Source of the DNA: Plotosus lineatus
Lineage: Eukaryota; Chordata; Actinopteri; Siluriformes; Plotosidae
DNA: 64,000 nt
Direction of reading: 5' to 3'
Assembly: GCA_024760905.1 (NCBI GenBank)
Contig: CM045729.1
Location: 62,797,080 to 62,861,079, forward strand
In this document: positions 22,947-34,398 of the stretch, one piece after another
Position numbering within the stretch: the first letter of the stretch is position 1
How the letters are laid out: each line of letters begins with the position of its first letter
Notes under the pieces: generated by a model
What the model was told of the DNA's origin: nothing
What the model saw: only the letters and a program-made list of their open reading frames with translations
Database searches by the model: none
Translations under genes and position numbers: made by a program

Positions 22947-24457
22947 TTGATTATGCAAATCAAAAGTATTACCTCCATACCGGATCGGTCGAGGCCCGGG
23001 TTAACAACGACCGCCATCAGTGCTGTCAATCAACAGGGTGCTGATGGAAATTGGACTACTGTTGGTCGAAGACGTCGAAGAAGGAGAGGTGGGAGGCGTG
23101 TCCGTAGGCAGAGAGAGAAGAGGAAAGGCATGAGTCTAGGACTGAGAGTGGGGATTTTGAATGTTGGAACTATGCACAGAAAAGGTAGAGAGCTGGTTGA
23201 CATGATGCAGAGGAGGAAGGTGGACATACTGTGTGTTCAGGAGACCAGGTGGAAAGGTAGCAAAGCTAAAAGCTTAGGAGCAGGGTTTAAGCTATTTTAT
23301 CACGGTGTGGATGGGAAGAGAAATGGAGTCGGAGTCATCTTGAAGGAGGAGTTTGTCAGGAATGTTCTAAAAGTGAAAAGAGTGTCAGACAGAGTGATGA
23401 ATCTCAAGTTAGAAATTGAAGGTGTAATGCTCAATGTTGTTAGTGCTTATGCCCCACAGGCAGGATGTGAGCTAGAAGAGAAGGAGAGATTCTGGAGTGA
23501 CTTAGATGAAGTGATGCAGAGTACCCCCAGAGGTGAAAGAGTGGTCATAGGTGCAGACTTCAATGGACATGTTGGGGCAGGCAACAGAGGGACGAGGAAG
23601 TGATGGGCAGGTTTGGTATCCAGGACAGGAACGCAGAAGGACAGATGTTGATAGATTTTGCAAAAAGGATGGAAATGGCTGTGGTGAATACTTTCTTTGA
23701 GAAGAAACAGGAGCATAGGGTGACTTATGAAAGCGGAGGTAAGAGCACACAGGTAGACTACATCTTGTGTAGGCGATGTAATTTGAAGGAAGTCAGTGAC
23801 TGCAAAGTCATCGTGGGTGAGAGTGTTGCCAAACAGCATAGGATGGTGGTGTGCAGGATGACTCTGATGGTGAGAAAGGTGAAAAAGGCAAAGGCAGAGC
23901 AGAAGACAAAGTGGTGGAAGCTGAAAAAGGAAGAGTGTCGTGTTGTCTTCAAGGAGGAGTTGAAACAGGCTTTGGGTGGCCAGGAAGTGCTTCCAAATGA
24001 CTGGACAACCACAGCAAATGTGATCAGGGACACAGGTAGGAGAGTACTTGGTGTGTCCTCTGGAAGGAAAGTAGATAAGGAGACTTGGTGGTGGAATGAG
24101 GAAGTGCAGGAGTGTGTACAAAGGAAAAGGTTAGCCAAGAAGAAGTGGGACATTGAGAGGACCGAAGAGAGTAAACAGGAGTACAGGGAGACACAGCGTA
24201 AGGCGAAAGTAGCAGTGGCTAAGGCCAAACAGAGGGCGTATGATGACTTGTATGATAGGTTGGATAGTAAAGAGGGAGAAAATGATCTATACAGGTTGGC
24301 ACAGCAGAGAAATAGAGATGGGAAGGACGTGCAGCAAGTTAGATTGATAAAGGACAGAGAGGGAACTGTATTGACTAATGACAGAAGTGTGCTGGGAAGA
24401 TGGAAAGAGTACTTTGAAGAGCTGATGAATGAGGAAAATGAGAGAGAAAAAGAGTAG
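22947..24457 (+). pseudogene. RTE endonuclease and linker (copy B), frameshifted
   Basis: The first frame (22947-23603) has a basic arginine-rich N-terminus, then endonuclease blocks GILNVGTMHRKGRELVDMMQ, DILCVQETRWKG (catalytic Glu), VVSAYAPQAGCE and VIGADFNGHVGAGNRG (Asp/Asn). A lost G near 23590-23600 (GAGGGACG where copy C has GAGGGGACG) shifts the frame. The second frame (23600-24457) continues with GRFGIQDRN, STQVDYILCRRCN and the conserved His in ESVAKQHRMVV. The linker then runs to a TAG at 24455-24457, where the downstream RT lies in the -1 phase. In the intact element this domain nicks target DNA to prime reverse transcription. Confidence 0.88.
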
Positions 24458-24507
24458 AAGAGGTAACCATTGAGGAGCAGGATGTAGCAAAGATCAGTAA
24501 GGGTGAA

Positions 24508-25947
24508 GTGAGAAGGGCATTGAAGAGGATGAAGAATGGAAAGGCAGTTGGTCCTGATGATATACCTGTGGAGGTATGGAAGTGTCTAGGAGAGGTAGCA
24601 GTAGATTTTCTGACAAGAACATTCAACAAGGTACTAGAGAGTGAGCAGATGCCGGAGGAGTGGAGGAGAAGTGTGCTGGTGCCCATTTTTAAGAACAAGG
24701 GAGACGTGCAGAGTTGCAGCAACTACAGAGGGATAAAGTTGATGAGCCATACGATGAAGTTATGGGAAAGAATAGTGGATGCTAGACTAAGGGCATAGGT
24801 GAGCATTTGTGAACAACAGTTTGGTTTCATGCCAAGAAAGAGCACCACAGATGCAATGTTTGCCTTGAGGATGTTAATAGAGAAGTACAGAGAAGGTCAG
24901 AGGGAGCTGCATTGTGCCTTTGTGGATCTGGAAAAAGCATATGACAGGGTGCCAAGAGAAGAACTGTGGTATTGCATGAGGAAGTCTGGAGTGGCAGAGA
25001 AGTATGTTAGAGTGGTGCAGGACATGTATGAGAGATGTAAGACAGTGGTGAGGTGTGCTGTCGGTGTGACCGACGAATTCAAGGTGGAGGTGGGACTGCA
25101 TCAAGGGTCAGCTCTGAGCCCCTTCTTGTTTGCTATGGTGATGGACAGGCTGACAGACGAGGTGAGACAAGAATCTCCATGGACTATGATGTTTGCAGAT
25201 GACATCGTGATCTGTAGTGAGAGCAGAGAACAAGTACAGGAAAATCTAGAGAGGTGGAGGTATGCCCTGGAAAGGAGAGGAATGAAGGTTAGCCTCAGAA
25301 AATCAGAATACATGTGTGTGAATGAGAAGGACCCAGGAGGAACGGTGATGTTACAGGGAGCAGAGATAACGAAGGTGGAGGATTTTAAGTACTTAGGCTC
25401 AACAATCCAGAGCAATGGAGAGTGTGGAAAAGAGGTGAAGAAGCGTGTGCAGGCAGGCTGGAATGGTTGGAGAAAAGTATCCGGTGTGATGTGCGATAGG
25501 AGAGTGTCAGCAAGAATGAAGGGAAAAGTGTACAAGATGGTGGTGAGGCCAGCGATGTTGTATGGCTTAGAAACAGTGGCGCTGAGGAAAAGGCAGGAGG
25601 CAGAGCTGGAGGTAGCGGAGATGAAAATGTTGAGGTTCTCCCTGGGAGTAACGAGGATGGATAGGATCAGAAATGAGTATATCAGAGGGACAGCCCACGA
25701 AAGATGTTTTGGAGACAAAGTCAGAGAGGCTAGATTGAGATGGTTTGGACATGTACAGAGGAGGGATAGTGAGTATATTGGCAGTAGGATGCTGAGGTTG
25801 GAACTACCAGGCAGAAGGCCTCGAGGAAGACCGAAGAAGAGATTTATGGATGTGGTGAAGGAAGACATGAAGGTCGTTGGAGTCAGAAAAGAAGATGCGG
25901 AGGACAGGGTGAGGTGGAGGCGGATGATTTGCTGTGGCGACCCCTGA
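24508..25947 (+). pseudogene. RTE reverse transcriptase (copy B), one nonsense codon
   Basis: The RT blocks match copies A and C: NGKAVGPDDIPVEVWK, DLEKAYDRVPR, LHQGSALSPFLF, FADDIVIC and RWFGHVQRRDSEYIG. An in-frame TAG at 24796-24798 (ARLRA-stop, where copy C has GCA GAA) separates 24508-24795 from 24799-25947. The frame ends ...CCGDP just before the GGCGACCCC 3'-end motif. It has more residue differences from A and C than they have from each other. Confidence 0.9.
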
Positions 25948-25981
25948 AGGGAGCAGCCGAAAGTAAAAGAAGAAGAAGAAG

Positions 25982-26474
25982 ACAGTGGTGTAGTGGGTTG
26001 TATGTCTGCCACACAGCAAGAAGGGTGTAGGATTGTATCCTTGGCTCGGGCGTTTCTGTGTAGAGTTTGCATGTTCTCCCTGTGCTTGCATGTGTTTCCT
26101 CCAAATACTAAGCATAAGTGTTTTCACTTTTTTCCTGGTATATGAGCAGTGTCATAGATACATTTTTATATTTCAACATTTTTCCAATGGATTTTTATCT
26201 TCTCTTACTTGCAAAATAAGCAATAAGCACTTAAAATGTGTCTATTGAGTTGCCCCAGTGCAGCTATATGGCTTATCAAATGCTGACCATGTCTCTCACT
26301 GTCTGTCTTGTGGGTTCGAGCCCCATTGTCAACTGCTGTCCCTGCTGTCTCCCCAGGATACCCAACTGGGTTATCAAAGTAATAGACATGGATCATGACA
26401 AGGGCATGAAAAAGAGTGTTTCTTCCTTGTAAGGGCCTCGCGAGGTGTCCAGAGTCGGCTGTAATGGGGTACAA
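25982..26474. repeat. Right 493-bp direct repeat flanking RTE copy B
   Basis: Starts directly after the RTE GAAGAAGAAGA tail and repeats 22333-22825. It then continues at 26475 into GCCTCCCTGCGACCC, absent after the left copy, where the RTE 5' end follows instead. Confidence 0.95.
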
Positions 26475-26978
26475 GCCTCCCTGCGACCCTAATTAGGATT
26501 AAGCTGTTCAGAAAATGAATGAATAAAAGTCTTTGAGTCTTTAGCTCTAATAGTTTTGGATCAGACAGCGGACTCATCAAATCTAAGTATTGTGTTGGTT
26601 TGAAAATTATTTATTTGTTTTGTGTAATAAAGTGCAAAGAACAGGCGTCCCACATGCATGCAGTCTATGTAGTTAATGCAAGTGCATCTGTCCGCCTGCC
26701 TTTCTGTCTCTGCTGTTATATGAAAGGTATTCAGTGATCTATCAAACATGCAAGAAAATAAACAATCAGTAAACAATCACCGGGTTGACATGCATCTATT
26801 CTTTTTATAATGCTTTCAGCACTTATGAGAATTACATTAATGCTCTCTAACAGATGTCATTTACAATTCCTGTTTTTTTTTGTTTTTTTTCTCATTTCCA
26901 TATAAAGCACTTAAGTCTGCAGACTAATTTTGAAATTTCATCACCAAATATATTATGTCTTGTAATTACTCATTTGAG
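26475..26978. other. SINE 3' tail continuing the right repeat, then AT-rich spacer
   Basis: 26475-26525 holds CCTAATTAGGATTAAGCTGT and GAAAATGAATGAATAAA, the natural end of the SINE interrupted by RTE copy B. The rest has no recognised feature. Confidence 0.55.
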
Positions 26979-27308
26979 GGGCAGTGGTGGGGCACTGGAT
27001 GGCTGATCCAAAGGTTGGGGGTTCGAGACCCACTCTCCAGAAGGTTGTCACTGTCCTCCCCAGTGCAGCTAACTGGGTTATCAAAGGCCGGCCATGTCTC
27101 TCACTGTCTATGGTGTGAGAATGTAAAAGAACCATTGCTGACTTTCGACAAGAGTAGCTGCAAAGCTGTCAGCGTGTTTCTGCCCTGCGATGGCCTGGCA
27201 AGCTGTCCAGGGTGTTCTCTGTCCTTGCCCGAAGTTGGCTGGGATGGGCGCCAGCCTCCCCTTGACCCTAATTAGGATTAAGCGGTTACAGAAAATGAAC
27301 TGATGAAC
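26979..27308 (+). mobile_element. tRNA-headed SINE, 'GCGGTTACAGAAAATGAA' tail type
   Basis: The head GGGGCAGTGGTGG is shortened in the A-box region, with B box GGTTCGAGACC. The middle CCAGTGCAGCTAACTGGGTT is as in other copies. The 3' tail is GGCTGGGATGGGCGCCAGCC then AAGCGGTTACAGAAAATGAA. The tail has no RTE 3' end. Confidence 0.85.
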
Positions 27309-28257
27309 TGAATTACACATTTGTTTAGATCACTGCTTGTATGTTTATTCACTGCATATTTGTAGGGATATTCAAAATGTTTCTGCTGTTATGCTTTAAT
27401 TGAAGTGATTTATTTTGCATTTACAATGCTGCAATTTCCTGTTTTATTTTCTCATTTCTGATGGAATAGGAGAGGCATAAGCCCCAATTTATATGACAGA
27501 CTCTGCATTTATACATTTCATTACATCAAATTTTATTTCAATAAAATACAAGCATAAACATCACCTTCTGTCCTACAAATAAAAAGGTACACTGTGTTAT
27601 AGACAATAGAGAAATAGGCTTGTAAACATCATAGAAAAGATACTATTAGGAGAAAAGCAATCATGATCATTCCTCACTCCTCATACATCCTCATATGCAA
27701 CAACAAACAGTTTTCTGCTTAAGTCTAGTATTACAGTATCCTGTTCTGGTAAGTGTACACTCTTTAGGGAGGACGATCTGATATCATGACTGAGTAATGG
27801 CCACTCTCTTTCTGGCTCTTTGGCGTTGGATACTGTTTACATTAAACAATGAGTTCAAGCTAAAATGGAAAATGGTTCACAGTGTAACAATATGTGTTGT
27901 ATTTCTCAAAGGACTGGAAAAAAGAAATGGACTCTGATATGCAAGTAGCACTTTACAGAAAGCATGCATACTGCATACTTATACAGAGTATAAGAAAAAT
28001 AACAAAGGTGAATTTTCTGAGTACAGAATGTATAGTAAACTGTATAGGATTTTAAATAAGCAGTGCAACATTATGTCACCTTCTAATACTTGTCCTCTGA
28101 CTGAAATAAAATATTAGCTACAGCATGTCCACAGTCATGGAATATAACATTCACCTTCAAACAAGCCACGTTAGAAATGTTCTTCAACAAAAGAAAGGAA
28201 CATCCTGAAGAAGAGTCATCCATGCAAAGCGGTAGCAAGAGAAAAAAAACACCTTTG
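27309..28257. other. Unassigned sequence
   Basis: AT-rich and repeat-poor, with AAATTTTATTTCAATAAAAT near 27528. No coding exon is supported. Confidence 0.35.
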
Positions 28258-28427
28258 GCTTGGTTCTTTTACATGCCTCTCACCATAGATAGCAAGAGAC
28301 ATGGCCGGCCTATAATAACCCAGTTAGCTGCGCTGGGGGGGGGGCAGTGACAACCTTGTGCAGAGTGGGACTTGAACCTTAGGATCAACGCTCCAGCACC
28401 CTATACCACTAGACCACCACTGCCCCT
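28258..28427 (-). mobile_element. SINE fragment, head and middle only
   Basis: The plus strand shows GGTTCTTTTACATGCCTCTC through to the head complement CTATACCACTAGACCACCAC. The 3' tail is missing at the low-coordinate end and part of the B-box region is deleted. Confidence 0.75.
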
Positions 28428-28444
28428 AGAACCACCACTGCCAG

Positions 28445-28555
28445 CTTGTCTCCTGCATTTTTGGGTCCGGCTGGATGTTCCTGGTATCATAGAATCTTCT
28501 AGCCCTTCTGTGACACCAGGAACATTCTGCAAGACCCAAAAATACAGGAGACAAG
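28445..28555. repeat. Long imperfect hairpin with 49-nt arms
   Basis: The left arm 28445-28493 begins CTTGTCTCCTGCATTTTTGG. It is the inverse complement of 28507-28555 with about seven mismatches, around a 13-nt loop. No terminal duplication was identified. Confidence 0.8.
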
Positions 28556-28843
28556 TGTGATGAAAACTGATGAGCTTTATTATTCACATGGAAGGCACTA
28601 GAGCACGGGAAAATCGAAATCAGTTATAGAAGCCCCCCCCCCCTGATTACTAAGTGGAATCAGCTGTGTTTTTAGCACTCCACCCAGGTGTGATAGCCAC
28701 GCCTCCTCCAACACGCAGAGAGAGACAGAGAGTTAGAGCCACTAAAACCACAGTCTCTTCCAAAAGAGACCATAACACACTAAAATAAAAACCACAGTAG
28801 AGTTAAAGAGTCTCTCACAACACAGACCCTAAAATGGCGTACA

Positions 28844-29891
28844 GTAGGCCCTTGACGCGGTTTGAAGTCGAATATTCACGGACTGCCGAACAGCTCGCCC
28901 GTGATTCAAATTCAGCCAATGGCTGTCCTCCTTCCTGCTGATTGGTTGAGGTGATGTAACGCCCCTATTTTCCTCATTCGCACACAAGTTGGCAATGAGC
29001 CTTTTTTTGTGTGTGTTTTAATTACCAGTTAAGTTCTATGATGTCACTCAAACACCTGCTTAAGCACCAGAAAAAGGTAATGAGGTTGGATGTCTCTTCT
29101 GAAGAAATAAGACTTTCTCCGGAAGAAACGACAGTTTCCTCTGAAGTCACGTCATTGCTGACGTAATCGTTTGAACTGTTGTAAAACACTCCACTATTAA
29201 AGTCTTTTTTTTATGGTCTGTGTTTTGGGGGACTTTGATTTTGGCGCTGTGCCTCTCACTAACTGTTTACTTCCTGAAGGGCGTGGCTGAGCTGCTCGCG
29301 GCACACACATCTGAATTCACTATTCTCATTTACTCCCAATAAACAAAAGCACGCTCACCTTTACGCCAGAGGATTAACTCGCATCAACGTCACCGCTTCT
29401 TTGGTTTGTAACGCCTCTTACTCTATCACTCTAAAATTCTGTTTTGTACTCTGGTTCCGGTTGGGGGGGCGTGGCTGAGCTTCTCGGATGCAGTACCTGA
29501 ATTCAGTCGTCATGCCTAATGCAATACAGTACGTTCCTCTAGTGGGCATTTTTGAAAACTACAGTGCTGTATGTTTATAAAGAGAATGCACTGAAAGGTG
29601 TTTTATGCGTATGCTGTATAATGTTTATATTTTAGCATCAGTAAATATAACAGTAAAAATTGAAAAGTTTTTCTTAATCATTACTACATAAATACTGCAT
29701 TAATGAGTAAGACTGTCTATGGAATGTGTTTAAGAAGCATATTTTAGTGCATGTAATAGATACATATTATTTAATTAAAGCTGCTCATTTGTGAATGTGA
29801 CGTCATACATGGGGTTTTACTTCGTGGTAAAGAACTCGCGGATTATCTCGATTCGTGGGAGGGCCCTGAACCAAATGTCAAGGGCCTACTG
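28844..29891 (+). mobile_element. pogo/Tigger-like non-autonomous element E1, copy 1
   Basis: Ends CAGTAGGCCCTTGAC and GTCAAGGGCCTACTG are exact inverse complements over 15 bp, flanked by TA (28842-28843 and 29892-29893). The 1048-bp body has no transposase frame. The superfamily is inferred from TA target and CAGTAGGCCC ends, as in pogo/Tigger relatives. Confidence 0.75.
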
Positions 29892-29895
29892 TACT

Positions 29896-30236
29896 TCAGT
29901 TTATTTTCTGTAACCGCTTCATCCTAATTGGGGTCGCGGGGAGGATGGTGCCCATCCCAGCCAACTAGGGGCGAGGGAAGAGTACACCCTGGACAGGTTG
30001 CCAGGCCATCGCAGGGCAGAAACACGCTGACGGCTTTACAGCCTACTCTTGTCGAAAGTCAGCAATGGTTCTTTTACATGCCTCACTCCATAGACAGTGG
30101 GTGACATGGCTGGCCTTTGATAACCCAGTTAGCTGCACTGGGAGGTCAGTGACAACCTTGTGGAGAGTGGGACTCGAACCCCCAACCTTTGGATCAGCGA
30201 TCCGGCACCTTATACCACTAGACCATCACTGCCCAT
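29896..30236 (-). mobile_element. SINE inserted at the E1 terminus
   Basis: A full SINE of the GAAAATGAA-tail type: TTTATTTTCTGTAACCGCTT at the low end, B box complement GGACTCGAACCCCC and head complement ACCACTAGACCATC at the high end. A 13-bp duplication GGCCTACTGTACT (29883-29895, 30237-30249) includes the end of E1, so this SINE arrived after E1. Confidence 0.88.
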
Positions 30237-30592
30237 GGCCTACTGTACTGTATTCAATAATGTTTTCACTTAATTTGAGGACCTATAGTATGAGTTATGG
30301 TACCGTTAACTTTTGTTCAAAAGAAAGTAGAGCGGATTAAGACCATTTACATTATTTGTAATGGGAAAAGCGGATTCGGAATTCGAACAAATCGGAATTG
30401 AAACAGCCATCTGGGACAGATTAAGTTCGAGTACGGAGGCTTCACTGTATATACATTCATAGAGTCCTTTAAGACAAGTCAATAGTTTGAATAGTGATTT
30501 AATAGTTTAGTCTTAAGAGCCTTCCTAAAATCATCAAAATGGTTTCCGTTAAAATTCTGTCCATTTTACACATTCACATAATTAATTATTCA

Positions 30593-30935
30593 GGGGCAGG
30601 GGTGGTCTAGTGGTATAGGGCACTGGATCGCTGATCCAAAGGTTGGGGGTTCGAGTCCTACTCTCCACAAGGTTGTCACCCCCCCCCCCGTGCAGCTAAC
30701 TGGGTTATCAAAGGTGGGCCATGTCTCTCACTGTCTATGGTGAGAGGCATGTAAAAGAACCATTGCTGACTTTCGTAAAGAGTAGCTGCAAAGTCGTCAG
30801 CGTGTTTCTGTCCCTTGCTATAGGGTTGTGACAGGAAGGGCATCCGACATAAAAACCTCTGCCAAATCAAAACATGCGAATCAGATTATTCGCTGTGGCG
30901 ACTCCCGGGGAAAAAGCCAAAAGGAAGACAGACAC
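30593..30935 (+). mobile_element. SINE, RTE-tail type, full length
   Basis: A-box region GTGGTCTAGTGGTATAGGGC, B box GGTTCGAGTCC. The body has GACAGGAAGGGCATCCGACA, joined to AATCAGATTATTCGCTGTGG and a tail AGCCAAAAGGAAGACAGAC. The 13-bp duplication AATTAATTATTCA is at 30580-30592 and 30936-30948. Confidence 0.9.
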
Positions 30936-30948
30936 AATTAATTATTCA

Positions 30949-32159
30949 TTCAATTTGCATCAAAATGACAACACCTGATGCTAAAATGTGAGAGGTAAAT
31001 AAGCTCAATTGTGTTTTTATTTAATTGAAGGTGGTGGCAAAAATCTGACTGAGAAACATGGGGCAATGGGGGTGGGGGCTGTCATCTTATGATAAATCCC
31101 CACACGTAGAAGAAACAAGCCCGTAGAACTATCTTTGCATGTATCATAAGTGTTAAAGGCTTCAGTGTTTCTTGAATAAAGCTCAGCCTCGGTCTAGAGC
31201 ATCATAACACTCGCATCATTATAAAGAATAATCTAAGAACAGCTTTGATAATTTATAATGAATAGGAACATTTACAGTTTGAATCTGAAATCACACACAT
31301 TATCAACCTAACCTTGTTCTTTAATAAAATACCTGGCTAACAGATAACCTGGCTTTCTCTCTTAAATAACCAAAATGAATGAGACAGTGCATGAAACAGA
31401 AGTATCATGAAAGGTCATCTGTCAGTTCTGCATGGATAGATGAAACGGGACCCAAGAATAATGAAAGTCCCCCAATCCAGGTTCAGAGCAGAAGGTCCCA
31501 AATGAAGAAAATATCACGTTTGTTCCGCTGTCTGAGAAACTGGCATGCAACATCGTTAATTTTAATGAGTTCATATCAGTCAGTAATGATTTGATCAGGT
31601 TGAATTAAATGACTAATAACTTTGTAGTTCAGTAAGAACTTGCTTTGTTAATTTCTTCACCTTAAGATGTTAACTTTCATCCCCGAGTGTCAAGGTCATG
31701 CTGCTCAGTCAGGTTTTCTTGGTTCACTTTCTAACACTGTATTTGAAAAAAATGACATGGCATCTTCCATCCCATTTGAGCTACACAAACTTGTGATGAT
31801 TCTTATTGTGTGTTGTTTGGTTTCCCTGCAGCATTCAAGAAGCTCATGGGCAGAATCATCTGTCTGCACAGTATTATTTTTAGCATATAACATCTGCGGG
31901 CTGACCCGAAGTCATTGAAACATGTGGGGCTCATGGCAAACTCAAAAACAAAACATTGCAAATACCAAGTTGATAAAGCCAACATGACTACAGCTTACAA
32001 ATCACTCAAGACCATTAAGGAGGTAAGGCAGTGCCTGGGGTTGGGTACATGTTATAGTTGGATTTGTACCAGTCTCCTGATTGATCTCACTAAAACGTGA
32101 GCATCAGATCTGGCTCATTGAATGAAAAACAGCATTCTTTGATGATCCAAGCACACACT
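30949..32159. other. Repeat-poor sequence without supported gene
   Basis: Only short frames (60-83 codons) on both strands, none with family motifs or splice context I can defend. Confidence 0.35.
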
Positions 32160-32465
32160 ATTCATTAATTCATTTTATGAACTGCTTAATCAAAATTAGG
32201 GTTGTATGGAAGCTGGTGCCCATCTCTGTACACTCTGGACATCACAGGGCCAACACTCACAAATAGGGGAGATTTGGAACAGCCAATGCACCTACTGGAA
32301 ATGTTTTTGGACTGTGGGAGGAAACCAGAGTACCTGGAGGAACCCCATGTAAGTAGGGGGAGAGCATGCAAATTTCACACTGAAACGCCCAGGTCGGGAA
32401 TTGAACCCAGGCCTTCTTGCTGTGAGGGAGACATGCTAACCAATATGCCACCATGCCGCTGCATA
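32160..32465 (-). mobile_element. Old SINE of the 'CTTCTTGCTGTGAGG' type
   Basis: Minus-oriented: tail complement CATTTTATGAACTGCTTAAT, body complement GGACTGTGGGAGGAAACCAG, head complement TTGAACCCAGGCCTTCTTGC. Moderately diverged. Confidence 0.65.
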
Positions 32466-32810
32466 CAACATTGACTTTTCTTTTGGCTTGAATTTGTGAT
32501 TAAGGCTGGAGGATATCTTGTTTCAGATGGAGAAGTGAAAGAATGCCACATAATGTACACAGCCATTAGCCCTTAGTATGCGAGACAAGGTGTAGTACAA
32601 TTAAAAAAAGGTCAGGCTATCAAGTGGGTGCTCTGAACTCTCCTCTACTATGTGCTGGAATGCCCATTCACTTTTGATACAAGTACTGTATATCCTGTTC
32701 TGGTGGCTCCATTTCATGAGGTATGGCAACATGTGGATCTCTTGATATCTAGCCCTGAACTCATTCAGGTTTGAGGTGATGCACAAACCAGGGCAGAGAT
32801 GGCTGCAGTA

Positions 32811-32847
<37 letters not shown>

Positions 32848-33411
32848 CGGGAGTTGGTGGCAGGCCAGGCAGTGCCCTGGTGTGAGCCAAGAAATGTAAA
32901 TTGCCCCTGCACTGAATTTAATTCATAAGCATGTTTTGAATTGCAGTGATAAAAGGAGAGAGACAAAGCCAACAGTGAGACTTTAAAGAGAAAGAGACCT
33001 TCATGAACTGGCATAAAGCTGTGTGTTTGTGTGCGATTTAAGTTTGGATGCCTTTCAGCTGGTGTATTTTAAACTACAGTGGCTCTCAAAGTGAGACCAG
33101 AGTAAAGGTAAAGCTGCACAAAAAGCATGAATACACTCTGGAAACATATGTCTATCTCTTCAGCTTTCTGAAACCTTGATTTGGCACTTCCATTTTTTTC
33201 AGCCACTTAGAAAGACCCAGGCACCATAATACAAATTGAAATATTGAGCCTTCAAATCATTTTAGTTTTTTTTTTTTTCTTTTTTTCTTTTGCTTATTTT
33301 ATTGAAAAACTGCAGTGCAGCACTCATTGGTAAAAGCCCGGGTATAAGAATACATATTTTTCTGACCTCTTTACATTTCTTAAGGAACTGGGAAGGAACC
33401 CCCCCAGGTTG
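32466..33411. other. Spacer with (CT)n
   Basis: Contains the CT tract at 32813-32845 and a T-rich run near 33270. No gene was recognised. Confidence 0.35.
32813..32845. repeat. (CT)n microsatellite
   Basis: About 16 CT units. The Arg-Glu frame on the other strand is an artefact. Confidence 0.95.
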
Positions 33412-33660
33412 ACAGTGGTGGTCTAGTGGTATAAGGCGCCGGATCACTGATCCAAAGGTTGGGGTTTCGAGTCCCACTCTCCACAAGGTTGTCACTGTCC
33501 TCCCAGTGCAGCTAACTGGGTTATCAAAGGCCGGCCATGTCTCTCACTGTCTATGGCGTGATGCTGTAAAAGAACCATTGCTGATTGTTTATATTGTAAA
33601 TATAATACCCGCCCTTGCCCAGTGTTGGCTGAGATGTCCGCCAGCCTCCATAATCAGGAG
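33412..33660 (+). mobile_element. SINE with eroded 3' part
   Basis: GTGGTCTAGTGGTATAAGGC and GTTTCGAGTCC mark the head, followed by AGTGCAGCTAACTGGGTTAT. After TGCTGATTGTTTATATTG the sequence departs, then returns to GTTGGCTGAGATGTCCGCC, part of the GAAAATGAA-type tail. Confidence 0.75.
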
Positions 33661-33684
33661 AATACTGCTTTCCTCACGGTAATT

Positions 33685-34032
33685 GTCTGTCTTCCTTTCG
33701 GCTTTTTCCCTTTTACTCGGGAGTCGCCACAGCAAATCATCTGATTTGCACATTTTTTTTGATTTGGCAGAGGTTTTTACGTCGGATGCCCTTCCTGTCA
33801 CAACCCTTTTAGCAAGGAACAGAAACACGCTGACGACTTTGCAGCTACTCTTTACGAAAGTCAGCAATGGTTCTTTTACATGCCTCTCACCATAGACAGT
33901 GAGATACATGGCCCGCCTTTGATAACCCAGTTAGCTGCACTGGGGGGGACAGTGACAATCTTGTGGAGAGTGGGACTCGAACCCCCAACCTTTGGATCAG
34001 CGATCCAGCGCCCTATACCACTAGACCACCAC
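33685..34032 (-). mobile_element. SINE, RTE-tail type, full length
   Basis: The low end TGTCTGTCTTCCTTTCGGCT is the complement of the RTE-like tail. ACGTCGGATGCCCTTCCTGT is the complement of the RTE 5'-derived block. The high end carries the B box complement GGACTCGAACC and CTATACCACTAGACCACCAC. No clear duplication (GTAATT versus GTAAATT at most). Confidence 0.87.
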
Positions 34033-34117
34033 TGTAAATTCTTAAAAAAAATCTTACCATACTGCATAATAATGGCCATCTGTTCAATATTAGACAATAT
34101 TTAATTTGTAAACATAA

Positions 34118-34398
34118 ACAATTATTCATTAGTTTCCCTAACTGCTTAATCCTTCAAGGGTCACAGGGAGACTGCAGCTTATGTCAGCCTGCTCTGGGCA
34201 AAGGCAAGGTGCTTCGTGAATATCCTAATGTGCATGTCTTTTTACTGTAGGAGGAAACTGGAGTACCCAGAGGAAAACCACACAAGCACATGGAGAACAT
34301 GAAATCAATGCACAGAAACACCATCTCCAAATTCCGGACTCCCCGAGACCTCCTGCTGTGAGGCGGATGTGTTTACCACTACGCCACTGTCCTGCAGC
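34118..34398 (-). mobile_element. Old SINE of the 'CTGCTGTGAGGCGG' type
   Basis: Minus-oriented: TTCCCTAACTGCTTAATCCT, TACTGTAGGAGGAAACTGGA, CTCCTGCTGTGAGGCGG and TTACCACTACGCCACTG in plus sense. Diverged B box. Confidence 0.6.

Larger units (their letters stand above)
22826..25981 (+). mobile_element. RTE-clade LINE, copy B (full length, defective)
   Basis: The 5' end is ATGCAGCCATGAGGTGGGG, matching copy C (AATGCAGCCGTGAGG). The 3' end is AAAGTAAAAGAAGAAGAAGA. The length of 3156 bp agrees with copy C. It encodes the APE-type endonuclease, linker and RT but carries a one-base deletion in the endonuclease, the linker frame offset and a nonsense codon in the RT. It lies precisely between two 493-bp direct repeats. 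Confidence 0.93.

Noticed and set aside
24430..24470. Classical -1 frameshift heptamer at the RTE linker
   Set aside because: GAGAGAAAAAGAG contains an A run, but the codon phase does not fit X-XXY-YYZ, and copy A lacks the run.
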